Below, one piece after another: positions 17,101-25,065 of a stretch of DNA of 38,890 nt. The first letter of the stretch is position 1; each line of letters opens with the position of its first letter. Source of the DNA: a virus. The stretch spans positions 1 through 38,890 of IMG/VR virus record IMGVR_UViG_3300031772_000108. The stretch is one strand, 5' to 3'. The notes beneath the pieces are model-generated. The model searched no databases and was not told the DNA's origin. It saw nothing but the letters and a program-made list of their open reading frames with translations. A program made the position numbers and the translations under genes.

Positions 17101-19883
17101 ATCGCATATAGTGGACTTCTTGTAATCCGTAACCATTGAGCCTCGGCACTCTTCTGACTGAATGTTCCTTTCCAAGCATCAACATTAGATAAGGCAAACG
17201 CCACTGGATGGCCAGGAACAAGTGGCATTATCTGTCTCCAGTATGACATATCAACAGATGATTTCATTGCTCTTAAAAAGTTACCAATATCTACTGGACC
17301 CCACGCCATCTCTTTGAGAACTCTGATAACTGCATCTCTGGCGGGTGCGGGCCATAAAGGAACCTGCCTGATAGCCTCTGTAATAGGTGCTTCATAGGGA
17401 ATAATAGGCGTTGGTTCTCTAAATACTGTTGGCTGATATAGAATATCGGTTGATAGACCGCGTAGGTAATCGGCAGTTGCCTGGTCAACTGGTATCGGTT
17501 CCCGTTCTGTTTCGTGATATATACCCTCGACAATATCCTCAAGGGGCTTTTTCTCTTCCGCTATCTTCTCTATGGCTTTCAGAACTTTAGGTTGATTGCC
17601 AAAGACTCTTTGTAATCGAGTGAAAGCAGACCCACCTTTGATGCCAGGTATTCTCGGTATTGCTTTGCCGAGAAGTGCATTTGTCAAAGCCGTAAGGGTT
17701 GAAGCCATCTCTAATGGGTCGTCCTTAAGAGATTCATATACCTTTGTAAATAAAACTGCCCTCATGTGATTGGTCAGGTCATCAAGATAATCAGTCCTCA
17801 TAACAGGCAATTCACCAGATAAGGTTTCCTTGATTGCCTGATTCATTGCCTCTTCGGGTGGCATACCTTTTTCAACAATGAGTTCCTGTGTTCTACCTTT
17901 TAGAAGTTCTACCCTGCCCGAAAGAGTTTCTCGCCTCAATTCCCTAGTCAATTCCCAAGCATTTAAGGTGGTAGGATTCTCTACATATTGACCGAATAAG
18001 TCCAGTGTGCGAGTAACTTGCGCGGGAGTCAACATCCGTTCGCCGGTCGGACTTAGAGTAACATCCCCTGGTTTCGGTTCGGGGAGTGTCTTTAGCGGTT
18101 TCTGAACGAATTGCGTTTTAATCTCGGATTCTAATGCCTTAATTTGCTGGCGTTCCGCCCTTATCGCCATCACCCTATCGGCAATCTGGTCGGTAGTCAT
18201 ACCCCACTTGTCAGCAAGTTCATCAAGAACGGCATCCACTGGAACTTTGTTATAAGTCTTTAACCCTTTTTGCGCATAGCGACTCCAATCAGTATAAGGG
18301 GCTATCATTTGAGCCTGTTTGACAGTAAAATAACTGGGGAAACCTTGCTCTTTAATATCAATAAAAGAGGTTAAGTCAACACTACGTTTTGACTGACTTA
18401 GTTTATAAGTTCCGTCTGATTGTTTAACTTTGCGAGTAACAGTTATCTCAGTTCGCCATTGTGCCACCGGGTCAGTCTCATGTGTGGCTTTTAACCCTTC
18501 AATCTGTGCCTGCGCTTCATAAGCCGCCTTTGTTTCAGGTGGAGCGACTTCGGCTGCCTGTCTTGCCTGTTGGAGTTTGAGTTGTTCCTCCATCGATACT
18601 TGCGTGGGAATACCTTTACCTTGTGGGAAGACTTCTTTAGGAGCAACCACTTCTGGTATCATACTGGGTTGTAGTCCAGCTTCAGGCATCCCGGGTGCGG
18701 CCTTGGGGATTGTAACCTCTGGGATAACAGGTGCCTTGACTTTTGGTGGGGTTACTTTAGTAATCGCGGTCTTTTCGGTAGGGGTCAAAGACTTCCACCC
18801 CTTAGAGGCAACCTTCCCCTCAAGTCCAACAGATTGAACTAGGGAAACCTTATCGGCGATAGACATTGCTGCCCAAGATGCCTCATTGATAGGTAGTCCC
18901 CCGAAAACCATAGCCCCAGTTTGAGTACCAAGGGGAACTAAAGACGGAGCAACTTGACTTACTACTGATAACGCATTTTGTTCAACTGCTTGTGCCCCCG
19001 CCTCAGTTAAAGTAAATCCCGCCTTCGTGGTATTAAATAATGTCTTGATTGTCTCTTTGATAAGAAACTTCGGGGATAGATTTTGAACAGCAGAACGAAT
19101 GAAGTTCTCCTTCACATCTACAGGTATCGGTTCTGGTAAATTGGCACTCTTTTCCCAAGAATCAAGGTTTCTGCGAACTGACCACTCCATAGTAGCATTG
19201 TAGACTTCCTGAACAGTCGCATATCCCGTTAATCCTATCGCTACTACACCAGCAATGGTTTCCGCAGAGATAGGTATTCCAGCGACATTGAATAGTGGTT
19301 TATTTACCGCATCAATAACCGCCTGTCCAATCTGTTCCCACTTTTCTATTGGCCCTTTCTTAGTAGAAACAATCCTTATGAGGTCTTCACCTTTAGAACC
19401 ACGAAAACGCTCAAAATCTTCATTGGCCTTTAGTAAAGTGGCTTGTTGTTCTTTAGGAATGGCAAGAAAATCACCATACCCCATACCTTCCTTCGAGCGC
19501 AATTTAGCACCTTCATAAGACCACGCCAATTCAGGTAGAGGGTATTTCTCTATGCCTTTTAATACCCTTGTGGGCTGAGTAGGAGCAAATGCCCAGTTCA
19601 TGTCGGAATCTGTAAGACCAAGGTTCTTTAATAGTGTCTCAGTGTCCGAGTTTCTACCCTTTGCTATTATATCTTCAATAAAGGCATCAGGGTTTTCATT
19701 TGCCACCTGAGTTACATGTTCCATAGTTATACCCGGCACATCGGGATAGATATTCTTTAGAAAAACAGGAGTCCCCATATTAGTTGCGGGAATCTTCCCA
19801 TACGATACCCCTATCTTTGGGGGAGGAGGTGGCGGTTCTATTTTAGTTACTGGAGCAGGGACTTCTAATAATTTTACAGCCAT
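14103..19883 (-). CDS. Giant virion-associated protein, large-polyvalent-protein type
   Basis: A 1926-residue protein, 15% of the genome, directly downstream of the portal region. It has a proline run at 15-21, a hydrophobic stretch near 205-230, and long linkers. Residues about 900-1262 form a conserved block found in giant phage proteins (large polyvalent protein family): RTRSP-type helix, GRASLGKISPAAP, FVYAPRYAVGRI, VRRQAWKDAALFVG, then DPRSADFMKIRIGNLHIDPW and FGVQTYTG. Within it, about 1085-1105 is a likely membrane-active segment. The C-terminal 450 residues hold imperfect repeats (YVSYYELPTTGYRQDRFLL, with NPDF or HPEF). I see no clear lysozyme or protease site. By position it may be an ejected inner-core protein that helps DNA cross the envelope; this is inference. 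Confidence 0.65.
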   Translation of the reverse strand: MAVKLLEVPAPVTKIEPPPPPPKIGVSYGKIPATNMGTPVFLKNIYPDVPGITMEHVTQVANENPDAFIEDIIAKGRNSDTETLLKNLGLTDSDMNWAFAPTQPTRVLKGIEKYPLPELAWSYEGAKLRSKEGMGYGDFLAIPKEQQATLLKANEDFERFRGSKGEDLIRIVSTKKGPIEKWEQIGQAVIDAVNKPLFNVAGIPISAETIAGVVAIGLTGYATVQEVYNATMEWSVRRNLDSWEKSANLPEPIPVDVKENFIRSAVQNLSPKFLIKETIKTLFNTTKAGFTLTEAGAQAVEQNALSVVSQVAPSLVPLGTQTGAMVFGGLPINEASWAAMSIADKVSLVQSVGLEGKVASKGWKSLTPTEKTAITKVTPPKVKAPVIPEVTIPKAAPGMPEAGLQPSMIPEVVAPKEVFPQGKGIPTQVSMEEQLKLQQARQAAEVAPPETKAAYEAQAQIEGLKATHETDPVAQWRTEITVTRKVKQSDGTYKLSQSKRSVDLTSFIDIKEQGFPSYFTVKQAQMIAPYTDWSRYAQKGLKTYNKVPVDAVLDELADKWGMTTDQIADRVMAIRAERQQIKALESEIKTQFVQKPLKTLPEPKPGDVTLSPTGERMLTPAQVTRTLDLFGQYVENPTTLNAWELTRELRRETLSGRVELLKGRTQELIVEKGMPPEEAMNQAIKETLSGELPVMRTDYLDDLTNHMRAVLFTKVYESLKDDPLEMASTLTALTNALLGKAIPRIPGIKGGSAFTRLQRVFGNQPKVLKAIEKIAEEKKPLEDIVEGIYHETEREPIPVDQATADYLRGLSTDILYQPTVFREPTPIIPYEAPITEAIRQVPLWPAPARDAVIRVLKEMAWGPVDIGNFLRAMKSSVDMSYWRQIMPLVPGHPVAFALSNVDAWKGTFSQKSAEAQWLRITRSPLYAIYDALQVKQGRDFLRPIDLPKGTAQWKGVEEFGYLTKDRTIPRLTSKIPTIKWSNRGFVSGCNSDTWNIYESFYKLMLRKAELYASGELTLKEGETFDIMGAMDAEATKLADWTGRASLGKISPAAPAISAFVYAPRYAVGRIIGPRHLFSSNPYVRRQAWKDAALFVGVVGGFVMLGRQLGWWDVETDPRSADFMKIRIGNLHIDPWGGVQQFAVFYAKVVYILTAPVTGEKPMGKSTTTGAYYPLDFLSLTENFLKSKEAPLAAAFLEYMTGKTYGGEKVDVKNLKQWADRIAPMSIQDIYESIMEQPGTTVIASILSFTGFGVQTYTGDWKQNIPKLGLPKYSDNVWYGMTEPVYDWADFYSDTASQFKGVDPASLTEKKGYPPKVKLVVETARSLDESSIIPNQTLISMNADPAKGKTFTNYYQIWQERQKIVDSGDEKALTAFDADERHNQAYLGNISQSQFTLLTEYWSITDKKKQADFLANHPELSQNPREQWLISHPEDNARQALAGKVKVMTQKAYDIAQNLIKVNDIPISAVAPYLPPDDIAKSYFERNDIVSKWGANSWEDKLLRANNPKLVEWLNKSGNPLGTVDTPTASLELKVKNRTLYDTLDGFSNDQSPNYIADDKARAEVIAKFKTDNPVFVDDMRRVDAIEAGTNEMPTPQMIIDSHVTFMKMQDAPGVGSSSAEVMLYRVDNPEYNAWRMDVNIWGDQALKPVDETRIPIWRIDVKYAKQDTEYDDLPSTGTARADYLTANDAYRMDRRRREAYQKGLDTGLIEPYVSYYELPTTGYRQDRFLLNNPDFANTLGLKIPDKVPSEQYDILLEKRDKTPEDLLRMDAYQAYIPDSQVEDYVSYYTIVGKGKPSGQTYWFEDDWYLLEHPEFYKTMVDKGQWQPKDFSKVPPKDVFELYQIYDAIIGSPDMSRTKARQEFRRSNPRLDAWLVLIGAVSQTIEEYDVSAGMTTAEKVGRQLAAKRAEIDELKMEIKRKLTAMKP

Positions 19884-19887
19884 TTAA

Positions 19888-20037
19888 TCAAACCTTCGGC
19901 AGTTTAGTTTGCCTCTTTGATATGGATTGTCTCAACTTCTCAACTAAAAGATTGGGTTGAGTAGGAGTCTGCTTGTAGATAGCATTATTTATGATTTGTT
20001 TGGATAATTGCTCTAGTTCTTTATCTTTAAAGGGCAT
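19888..20037 (-). CDS. 49-aa hypothetical protein after portal
   Basis: ATG at 20035-20037 shares one base with the portal stop codon (TGATG), and the stop lies 4 bases before the start of the giant gene. The product starts MPFKDKELEQLSKQIINNAI and ends KRQTKLPKV; it is helical and basic. Coupling to the portal gene suggests co-assembly with portal or giant protein. Function unknown. Confidence 0.65.
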   Translation of the reverse strand: MPFKDKELEQLSKQIINNAIYKQTPTQPNLLVEKLRQSISKRQTKLPKV

Positions 20038-21815
20038 CAGATTGTCGCCTCCGGTTGTATTTCACCAGCGCCGGGTGATTCCATTTTCCTTGTCGTTCTA
20101 ACTTGACTTGTCTCTGGAGCGGCAGGGCTTAACTGCAAAGCCTGTGCCTTTTGTTCTGGCGATGCTTGCGGAACTTCCACACCGGTTATCTTGGTTACCT
20201 CTGCTGGTGCAATCCCCTGAAGAGACTGCCCCATTTCAATGAGTAAAACCTTAGCCTCATCCGTCCGCCCCTGTTTATCAAGAGCCTGAGCCATTTGGAA
20301 GAGTCCTAATGCCCGACTGACCTTTTGAGCCGTCTGGATTAAATACTTCTCGTCAATATCGTCATAGTCCCTGTACCTCAGGATATTTTTACGGATACTC
20401 CTATCGTCCATCCAGCTCCGAGCCATAGTAGCCAACCCATAAGCAGCCGCCGTTTCCTCTGGGAGCGCGGTTAAATATTCAAAGTCAACAGTATAATCGC
20501 CAGCAAGGTCGGTGGCCGTATAAGTTCTTTTCTTGCCAGTTCTCCCTATGTTGGCAGACATATCAAATGCCTTGAACTGCCATATAGCCTCACGGCAGAG
20601 CATCCTCTTGAATCGTTCGCCAGTCTTGATTCTTGGAGTAAATACCTGTCTCGAAGCACCAGCAAGGGTGGCAATAGCAACCTGAGATAACTGAAACTGG
20701 AGATTACCCCAGTCTATATTGCTGATTGACCCTCTTTGAAGAGCTCCGTCTAGCATTGCCTGAAAGAATCTGCCTGATGCCTGAATGTCTGGTCCCTCTA
20801 TCTTCTGTAAACCTTCTGTGGTTTCCAAGGCCAGAATACGGCCAAGTCTATAAATCGGTTCGTCAGGTAGTTTCTTACCCGACACACTTTTGAGAACTTG
20901 CGGAGGAGCCAGTGATAACATGTTCATCGTTTCGAGAATTGACGCAATCCTGTTTAGTTCAGGATATAATTCTCTGTTTGCCGAGAAAATAGAATCGCCT
21001 TGCATTCTCAGGGCTCTTGAAGAAGTATCCAAGAATGTGCCTTGCTGACATAACTGGATGACAAAAGGTGGATGAAGTAACTTATTTGGTATCGCCTCGT
21101 AGAATTTGCCGTCAAGGAATATGACTTCCTCAAGATTATCCCAGCAGTCCCATCGTGTTATAGACTCTCCTGTTGGTCTATAATCTGGATATTCTTCACG
21201 GCACATTGTCTTATCAAGAGTATCCCAGAAGGCGACTCTTGATAATCCCCTTCTCCCTACACTATAGACACACTTCCGCATATCAACCGGCAGAATATCT
21301 ACATCAAAACCATTCCTATCTTGCGACAGTAATATCCTTGCTCCCGCTCTACCCCTGATAGAGATTTGCTCCCAGATATAGGTATCAAGGTCCGGCATAA
21401 GGACTTGATTGAGGTTCTCATTGGCGAGATACATCAGGTCATACCACCAATCCTCAATGACCGCGGTTTCATGCCCATCCAGTTCCTTGCCGTTTCTCTG
21501 ACCGTTAATCTCAATGAGTTCCTTTGACTCATTAAGAACCGCCATCACTCTTTCGCCAAAGACCCTGGCATTGTTCATAGTGACGCTGATAACATCATCA
21601 AGGGTTTCACCTTTAGCATCCTTGAGAACATAGGGTTCCTGAGTCCAGAGTTTCTCATCCTCATCCATGCGTTGAAAGATATGCTTGCCCCATTCCATGT
21701 TGACTGAGTTAATCCAACGCATAGTCTCATCATCGGAAATAGGAGGCATTTGTGCCGATAATGAGGTTGATTGCGGAACTGCCTTTCTGCCCTTGAGGTC
21801 AGCGATTTTTGTCAT
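20037..21815 (-). CDS. Portal protein
   Basis: A 592-residue protein located directly after the large terminase, which it overlaps by one base (TAATG). That position, the length, and the composition (helical, many Trp and Arg, with a beta wing region around WDCWDNLEEVIFLDGKFYEA and a long helical segment near 300-420) are those of portal proteins of podovirus or siphovirus type. The dodecameric portal forms the DNA channel and docks the terminase. The last 70 residues are low-complexity and rich in Ala, Gln and Pro, as in portals with a flexible C-terminus. No frameshift or fusion is visible. Confidence 0.75.
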   Translation of the reverse strand: MTKIADLKGRKAVPQSTSLSAQMPPISDDETMRWINSVNMEWGKHIFQRMDEDEKLWTQEPYVLKDAKGETLDDVISVTMNNARVFGERVMAVLNESKELIEINGQRNGKELDGHETAVIEDWWYDLMYLANENLNQVLMPDLDTYIWEQISIRGRAGARILLSQDRNGFDVDILPVDMRKCVYSVGRRGLSRVAFWDTLDKTMCREEYPDYRPTGESITRWDCWDNLEEVIFLDGKFYEAIPNKLLHPPFVIQLCQQGTFLDTSSRALRMQGDSIFSANRELYPELNRIASILETMNMLSLAPPQVLKSVSGKKLPDEPIYRLGRILALETTEGLQKIEGPDIQASGRFFQAMLDGALQRGSISNIDWGNLQFQLSQVAIATLAGASRQVFTPRIKTGERFKRMLCREAIWQFKAFDMSANIGRTGKKRTYTATDLAGDYTVDFEYLTALPEETAAAYGLATMARSWMDDRSIRKNILRYRDYDDIDEKYLIQTAQKVSRALGLFQMAQALDKQGRTDEAKVLLIEMGQSLQGIAPAEVTKITGVEVPQASPEQKAQALQLSPAAPETSQVRTTRKMESPGAGEIQPEATI

Positions 21816-23146
21816 TAAACTCTCCTGCCGACTGGTGCTTTATCAGTATCACCTGGAACTGCTGATAGTTGCCTGAACTGTGTCATCATACCCCTTTCGG
21901 CGTCCATGAAATGCCAAATACTCTTATCCTCGATATTCTCAGTCGGATTGTAATTACTGTCCAGTTCCCAGGAATAAGATTGTTTCTCAGCTAAGTAGTT
22001 CTTGCAAGTCCTGAAAACCTTGTTCTTATGCAACTTATCATAACCGTAGACCCTCAGTATCCCCGATTTCACCCCACCATCTAACGGTTTCTCTATCCTC
22101 CACCCTGCCTGGGTATAATCACCCCGCCAACCATCCTCAGTGGGCGACCCACCATATCTTGTGGCAATCCTTTCACCCTTAGACAACTCAATCCAGTTAG
22201 TAACGTGTTCGTAGGTGGACAATCTGCCCATCGCATAATCGCGGTAGGTGTAGAATATCCCTGTAGATGGGTCGTAAGCCTTCCACAAGGCCACAGTATT
22301 CACCGGCCCGAAGTCATGCCCTACATACCTCGGCCAGTGATTAGGTAAATCAAACGGTTCAATAACATCATTCACCGAATCAAAGGCGTCATAAATTAAC
22401 CCGGCGGGTTTAGAGAAACGACCCCGGTGGAACATATCGAACTTCCAGTCGGGCATTTTACTCTTCATCCTCTGGTATTCGTCCAGAGGAAATGCCGGGT
22501 TATCAATAGAGTCAAACTGGATTACATCAATATCGGGATTACCCTTCAACCACTCATCATAAATATCAGTCTTGAGCCATCCCAGGCAGTAGAGAGTAGT
22601 GGTCATCAGGATTCTGGCCTTATTGATTAGAGTTCTACGTTCTACAGCTTCCCAGGTCTCTCTCTTAAACTGCTTCTGGCCGCACTCATCCAGCCACACA
22701 CCTTTGACAGTGGCCGACTCCATAGACTCAGGATTCTGTGCCGAGCCAATGAATATCTTGGTCTCTATATCCGAATCGGGAAACATTACATAATCGGTCT
22801 TTTTCTTGATGGTCTTCTTGGTATGAAAGGTAAATATCTTCTTGTTATCGTTATAAGTCCCGTAGTGGAACAGGTCTTGAAAAACATAAAGGAACTCAGG
22901 TAGCAACTTCCTATCAAGCAAGGGAAATGTTGAAGTACCAATCAGATAATCCCCGGGTCCGCAGGTTCTTATTTCCCTGTCTAGCCAGTGAGGGCCGAAG
23001 GAAGTCTTGCCCCCCTGGGAACCCGCCTGCATATCTATTATCCGTTTCTTTGAGAGCCACGTCCTGGTCTGACCTGAATGGAAATTAACCTTCAACTTCC
23101 CATCCGATGTTATCTCACGAAACGGTCTAACCGCTACTTGAACCAT
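21815..23146 (-). CDS. terL: Terminase large subunit
   Basis: A 443-residue packaging motor. ATPase part: Walker A AGSQGGKTS at residues 41-49 (Lys47, Thr48), Walker B GVWLDE at 149-154 (Asp153, Glu154), and the coupling motif MTTTLY at 181-186. Nuclease part: YVGHDFGPVNT with Asp278 as first metal ligand. The length is typical for this subunit. The start overlaps the end of the 80-residue gene by 20 bases. It cuts concatemers and pumps DNA through the portal encoded next. The contig is circular in assembly, which fits headful or cohesive-end packaging but does not decide between them. Confidence 0.9.
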   Translation of the reverse strand: MVQVAVRPFREITSDGKLKVNFHSGQTRTWLSKKRIIDMQAGSQGGKTSFGPHWLDREIRTCGPGDYLIGTSTFPLLDRKLLPEFLYVFQDLFHYGTYNDNKKIFTFHTKKTIKKKTDYVMFPDSDIETKIFIGSAQNPESMESATVKGVWLDECGQKQFKRETWEAVERRTLINKARILMTTTLYCLGWLKTDIYDEWLKGNPDIDVIQFDSIDNPAFPLDEYQRMKSKMPDWKFDMFHRGRFSKPAGLIYDAFDSVNDVIEPFDLPNHWPRYVGHDFGPVNTVALWKAYDPSTGIFYTYRDYAMGRLSTYEHVTNWIELSKGERIATRYGGSPTEDGWRGDYTQAGWRIEKPLDGGVKSGILRVYGYDKLHKNKVFRTCKNYLAEKQSYSWELDSNYNPTENIEDKSIWHFMDAERGMMTQFRQLSAVPGDTDKAPVGRRV

Positions 23147-23369
23147 TATCCCCTAACTCCTTACGAATATATGGATAATCTTTTAAGAAGTTGTCATCCT
23201 TCCACATACAAAGGTCACATATTTTCTTCTCGCCTACATATGCGTATTTATGCCAAGGCGTTCCCTCTTCCACACAGTAAAACCCTACTGTGCCTTGAGG
23301 TAAATAACCACCACTTATATCATGATTACCTCTATCGCAATGTATAATGGTCATCATCGTATCAATCAT
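23127..23369 (-). CDS. 80-aa Cys-rich hypothetical protein
   Basis: ATG at 23367-23369 follows the stop of the 31-residue gene without a gap. The product (start MIDTMMTIIHCDRGNHDISG) has CDRGNHD near residue 11 and CDLC further on (53-56), a layout that would bind one zinc ion, plus a charged C-terminus (RKELGDNGSSSG) overlapping the start of the terminase gene. It belongs to the series of small zinc-type proteins before the large terminase. Function unknown. Confidence 0.6.
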   Translation of the reverse strand: MIDTMMTIIHCDRGNHDISGGYLPQGTVGFYCVEEGTPWHKYAYVGEKKICDLCMWKDDNFLKDYPYIRKELGDNGSSSG

Positions 23370-23465
23370 TCACCCCTCCCATAACCTCATTAACCACGCA
23401 ATCCACTCTATCTCCTCTACCATCTCAAGTATCTCGGGGTCTGCCAGTAACTCTTCTACCGTCAT
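23370..23465 (-). CDS. 31-aa acidic mini-protein
   Basis: ATG at 23463-23465 immediately follows the TAA of the 35-residue gene, and its TGA is directly followed by the ATG of the 80-residue gene. The product starts MTVEELLADPEILEMVEEIE and ends WLMRLWEG; it is an acidic amphipathic helix. Exact abutment on both sides supports translation. Function unknown. Confidence 0.55.
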   Translation of the reverse strand: MTVEELLADPEILEMVEEIEWIAWLMRLWEG

Positions 23466-23573
23466 TTATTTCCACGACACCTTAATCCCCAGTGCCACAT
23501 CGCCGTCCAGTGGGTTGATGTCGCACAGGTCAATGGTGATAGTAAATTTCCAGACCTTGAACGAGAATTTCAT
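23466..23573 (-). CDS. 35-aa beta-type mini-protein
   Basis: ATG at 23571-23573 overlaps the stop of the upstream zinc-ribbon gene (ATGA). The product starts MKFSFKVWKFTITIDLCDIN and ends ALGIKVSWK: alternating hydrophobic residues suggest two beta strands. GGAGG lies upstream. Similar short beta proteins appear in other phages near packaging genes, but I cannot name a family. Confidence 0.6.
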   Translation of the reverse strand: MKFSFKVWKFTITIDLCDINPLDGDVALGIKVSWK

Positions 23574-23806
23574 TTAGTGCCTCCCAGTGAGTTATTTAGA
23601 TTTAACCAGTGTTCACCTTGTTTATCTACTATTGGTGTTGCCCGACAAATAAAGGCACAATGAGAACATATCCAACTACCCCCAGCAACCTCCATCGCTT
23701 TCCATAAACATTCAGCGCACAGTGAGTTACCATCAAATATCATTGGGAGTGCTTCAATCTTTCCCAGTAATTCCCTAACAGCTAATTTGGCACTTTCCCG
23801 CGACAT
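23570..23806 (-). CDS. 78-aa zinc-ribbon protein
   Basis: A protein with Cys pairs CAEC (residues 30-33) and CSHC (47-50), giving one four-Cys zinc ribbon, preceded by a helix (MSRESAKLAVRELLGKIEAL). The start overlaps the end of the 48-residue gene by 32 bases; the stop overlaps the next start as ATGA. The role may be nucleic-acid binding or protein contact. No named family recognised. Confidence 0.6.
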   Translation of the reverse strand: MSRESAKLAVRELLGKIEALPMIFDGNSLCAECLWKAMEVAGGSWICSHCAFICRATPIVDKQGEHWLNLNNSLGGTK

Positions 23807-23921
23807 ATCGTCTAGTCACCCTCACAAGTGGAGTCCATCGCCAACCCTGAAAGTATATTCTATCTTGTAAGAACCTACTTCCTGCTGAATGAGACCACCT
23901 ACCGAAGTTAATTGCTATCAT
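23775..23921 (-). CDS. 48-aa basic hypothetical protein
   Basis: ATG at 23919-23921 overlaps the TGA of the DUF1353-like gene (ATGA). The product starts MIAINFGRWSHSAGSRFLQD and is rich in Arg and Trp. Its end overlaps the 78-residue gene by 32 bases in another frame, which is rather long for this genome, so one of the two starts may be wrong. Function unknown. Confidence 0.45.
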   Translation of the reverse strand: MIAINFGRWSHSAGSRFLQDRIYFQGWRWTPLVRVTRRYVAGKCQISC

Positions 23922-24406
23922 TTTGTGCCTCCTTTATAAGAAAAGTAACCAAACCATCTAACCGCCTCATAAAAGGCAAAAGCTATTAAGCCCCCAGTCC
24001 TGTAAGACTTGAACGCCACCAGCATCGCCTCGTAGAATATCAGGTCGCTCATGTGCCGACTATACAGGTGGTGTTGATAAAGAAAATCATGCAGAACCGA
24101 TGGCTTGGAATACTTCGCCCACTTCGGCAGCGCCAGGTATAATATCGCCGGGAATAAGAATACTACGCTCATCCACCAAGGCAAAAAGGTTGAAATGATT
24201 ATGTAAACCAGTAGTAGTATCAGACTAGACAGCCCCCACAGCTCGATAGAGGCGAAGTCCGTCTCAAATCCCCGGTGAACCGATATAATTTCCTTGGAAT
24301 ACTTGCTCCCAACATGATACCGGAACGACCTCGTCAGTCTCCAAAGTCGGCCATTCGGTTCAGGTGTTACATGAAGTTCACTCGTAAAACTGCTGTGCCG
24401 TTTCAT
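23918..24406 (-). CDS. DUF1353-like protein with two inserted membrane helices
   Basis: A 162-residue protein carrying the scattered DUF1353 signature: GFETDFAS at 46-53, VLHDFLY at 104-110 (His106, Asp107), YSRHMSD at 115-121, and EAVRWFG at 147-153. The normal family is soluble and about 100-120 residues; here residues 57-96 insert two strongly hydrophobic helices (LSSLILLLVYIIIS and VVFLFPAILYLAL). DUF1353 genes often stand near lysis or packaging genes, but the activity of the family is not established. With the membrane insert and no visible endolysin, a role in lysis or envelope passage is possible. It is coupled on both sides through ATGA overlaps. Confidence 0.65.
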   Translation of the reverse strand: MKRHSSFTSELHVTPEPNGRLWRLTRSFRYHVGSKYSKEIISVHRGFETDFASIELWGLSSLILLLVYIIISTFLPWWMSVVFLFPAILYLALPKWAKYSKPSVLHDFLYQHHLYSRHMSDLIFYEAMLVAFKSYRTGGLIAFAFYEAVRWFGYFSYKGGTK

Positions 24407-24576
24407 ACCTTATAGTGCTCAACCCCGGCGCACTTAACCCTGCGCCCCAGTATAAACTTCTCACGCCTATGAATTGAGGCATCCCTCTTCCCTTGATAGT
24501 CAAGATGCCCAGCATAGGTCACAAAAGCCCACCGTTTTGTTAAATGCTTCAGAATCCAATGCCATAGTCTCTTCAT
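24403..24576 (-). CDS. 57-aa basic hypothetical protein
   Basis: I place the start at the ATG 24574-24576, which forms an ATGA overlap with the stop of the upstream zinc protein, rather than at the earlier ATG 24615 that would overlap by 43 bases. The product starts MKRLWHWILKHLTKRWAFVT and is strongly basic with many aromatic residues, so it may lie on a membrane or bind nucleic acid. It is coupled to the DUF1353-like gene, again through ATGA. Function unknown. Confidence 0.6.
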   Translation of the reverse strand: MKRLWHWILKHLTKRWAFVTYAGHLDYQGKRDASIHRREKFILGRRVKCAGVEHYKV

Positions 24577-24965
24577 GTTGCCCTGTTCCTTATCATTTTC
24601 CCGATTAGAAGCCATTGTTGCGTAAACTGTTCGTCATCTAACTTTGCCAAATCCGTTTCTGTTATCAGAAAACCAAACTCGCCAAGTTTCCGTTCCGGTT
24701 GATGATACTTGGGGTGATTAGGATGAACTGAAGAGGGTTGTTGTTTCCCCGGTTTCACTTTCCTAGGTTTACCACAATACCGCACATGAACGGAATATCG
24801 GTGTCCGTTCTGCGTCTCAAATACTCCACACTTCTCACATTTCCAGACCTTTTTCTCTGTCACTCCGTCTATCCTTGCTTTGCAGAAGTAGCACCTTTCC
24901 CCCTCACTGCCATCACTTTCTACCTGTCTGCCACATGATTTGCACTCTGTTAAATACAATTTCAC
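24573..24965 (-). CDS. 130-aa double zinc-finger protein
   Basis: GTG start at 24963-24965 overlapping the upstream stop as GTGA. Residues 8-29 hold CKSC and CYFC, one ribbon; residues 43-64 hold CEKC, then His and Cys (VHVRYC), a second CCHC-like site. A basic linker follows (GKPRKVKPGKQQP). The C-terminal part (FLITETDLAKLDDEQFTQQW) is helical. Two metal sites and a basic linker suggest DNA or RNA binding. It lies in the small-gene chain between the terminase subunits. Confidence 0.6.
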   Translation of the reverse strand: MKLYLTECKSCGRQVESDGSEGERCYFCKARIDGVTEKKVWKCEKCGVFETQNGHRYSVHVRYCGKPRKVKPGKQQPSSVHPNHPKYHQPERKLGEFGFLITETDLAKLDDEQFTQQWLLIGKMIRNRAT

Positions 24966-25057
24966 CTCTTGCTATTCCTCCATATCTCTATCATCCACAG
25001 CGACCAGGGGATTACGAATATCAGGCATATTATCAAGGGGATTACCCATTTCATCAT
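24962..25057 (-). CDS. 31-aa single-pass membrane peptide
   Basis: I choose the ATG at 25055-25057, with AGGGG five bases upstream, over a longer frame opening at 25252 whose first 65 residues look noncoding. The product is one hydrophobic helix (VIPLIICLIFVIPWSLWMI) with a basic end (WRNSKR). Small membrane peptides of this kind can be holins, lysis regulators or superinfection-exclusion factors. Nothing decides between these here. Confidence 0.55.
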   Translation of the reverse strand: MMKWVIPLIICLIFVIPWSLWMIEIWRNSKR

Positions 25058-25065
25058 CTTGCCCC

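Noticed and set aside
14103-19883. Tape-measure protein
   Set aside because: Although long and partly helical, it lies between portal and scaffold and not among tail genes, and it contains the large-polyvalent block instead of tape-measure coiled coils.
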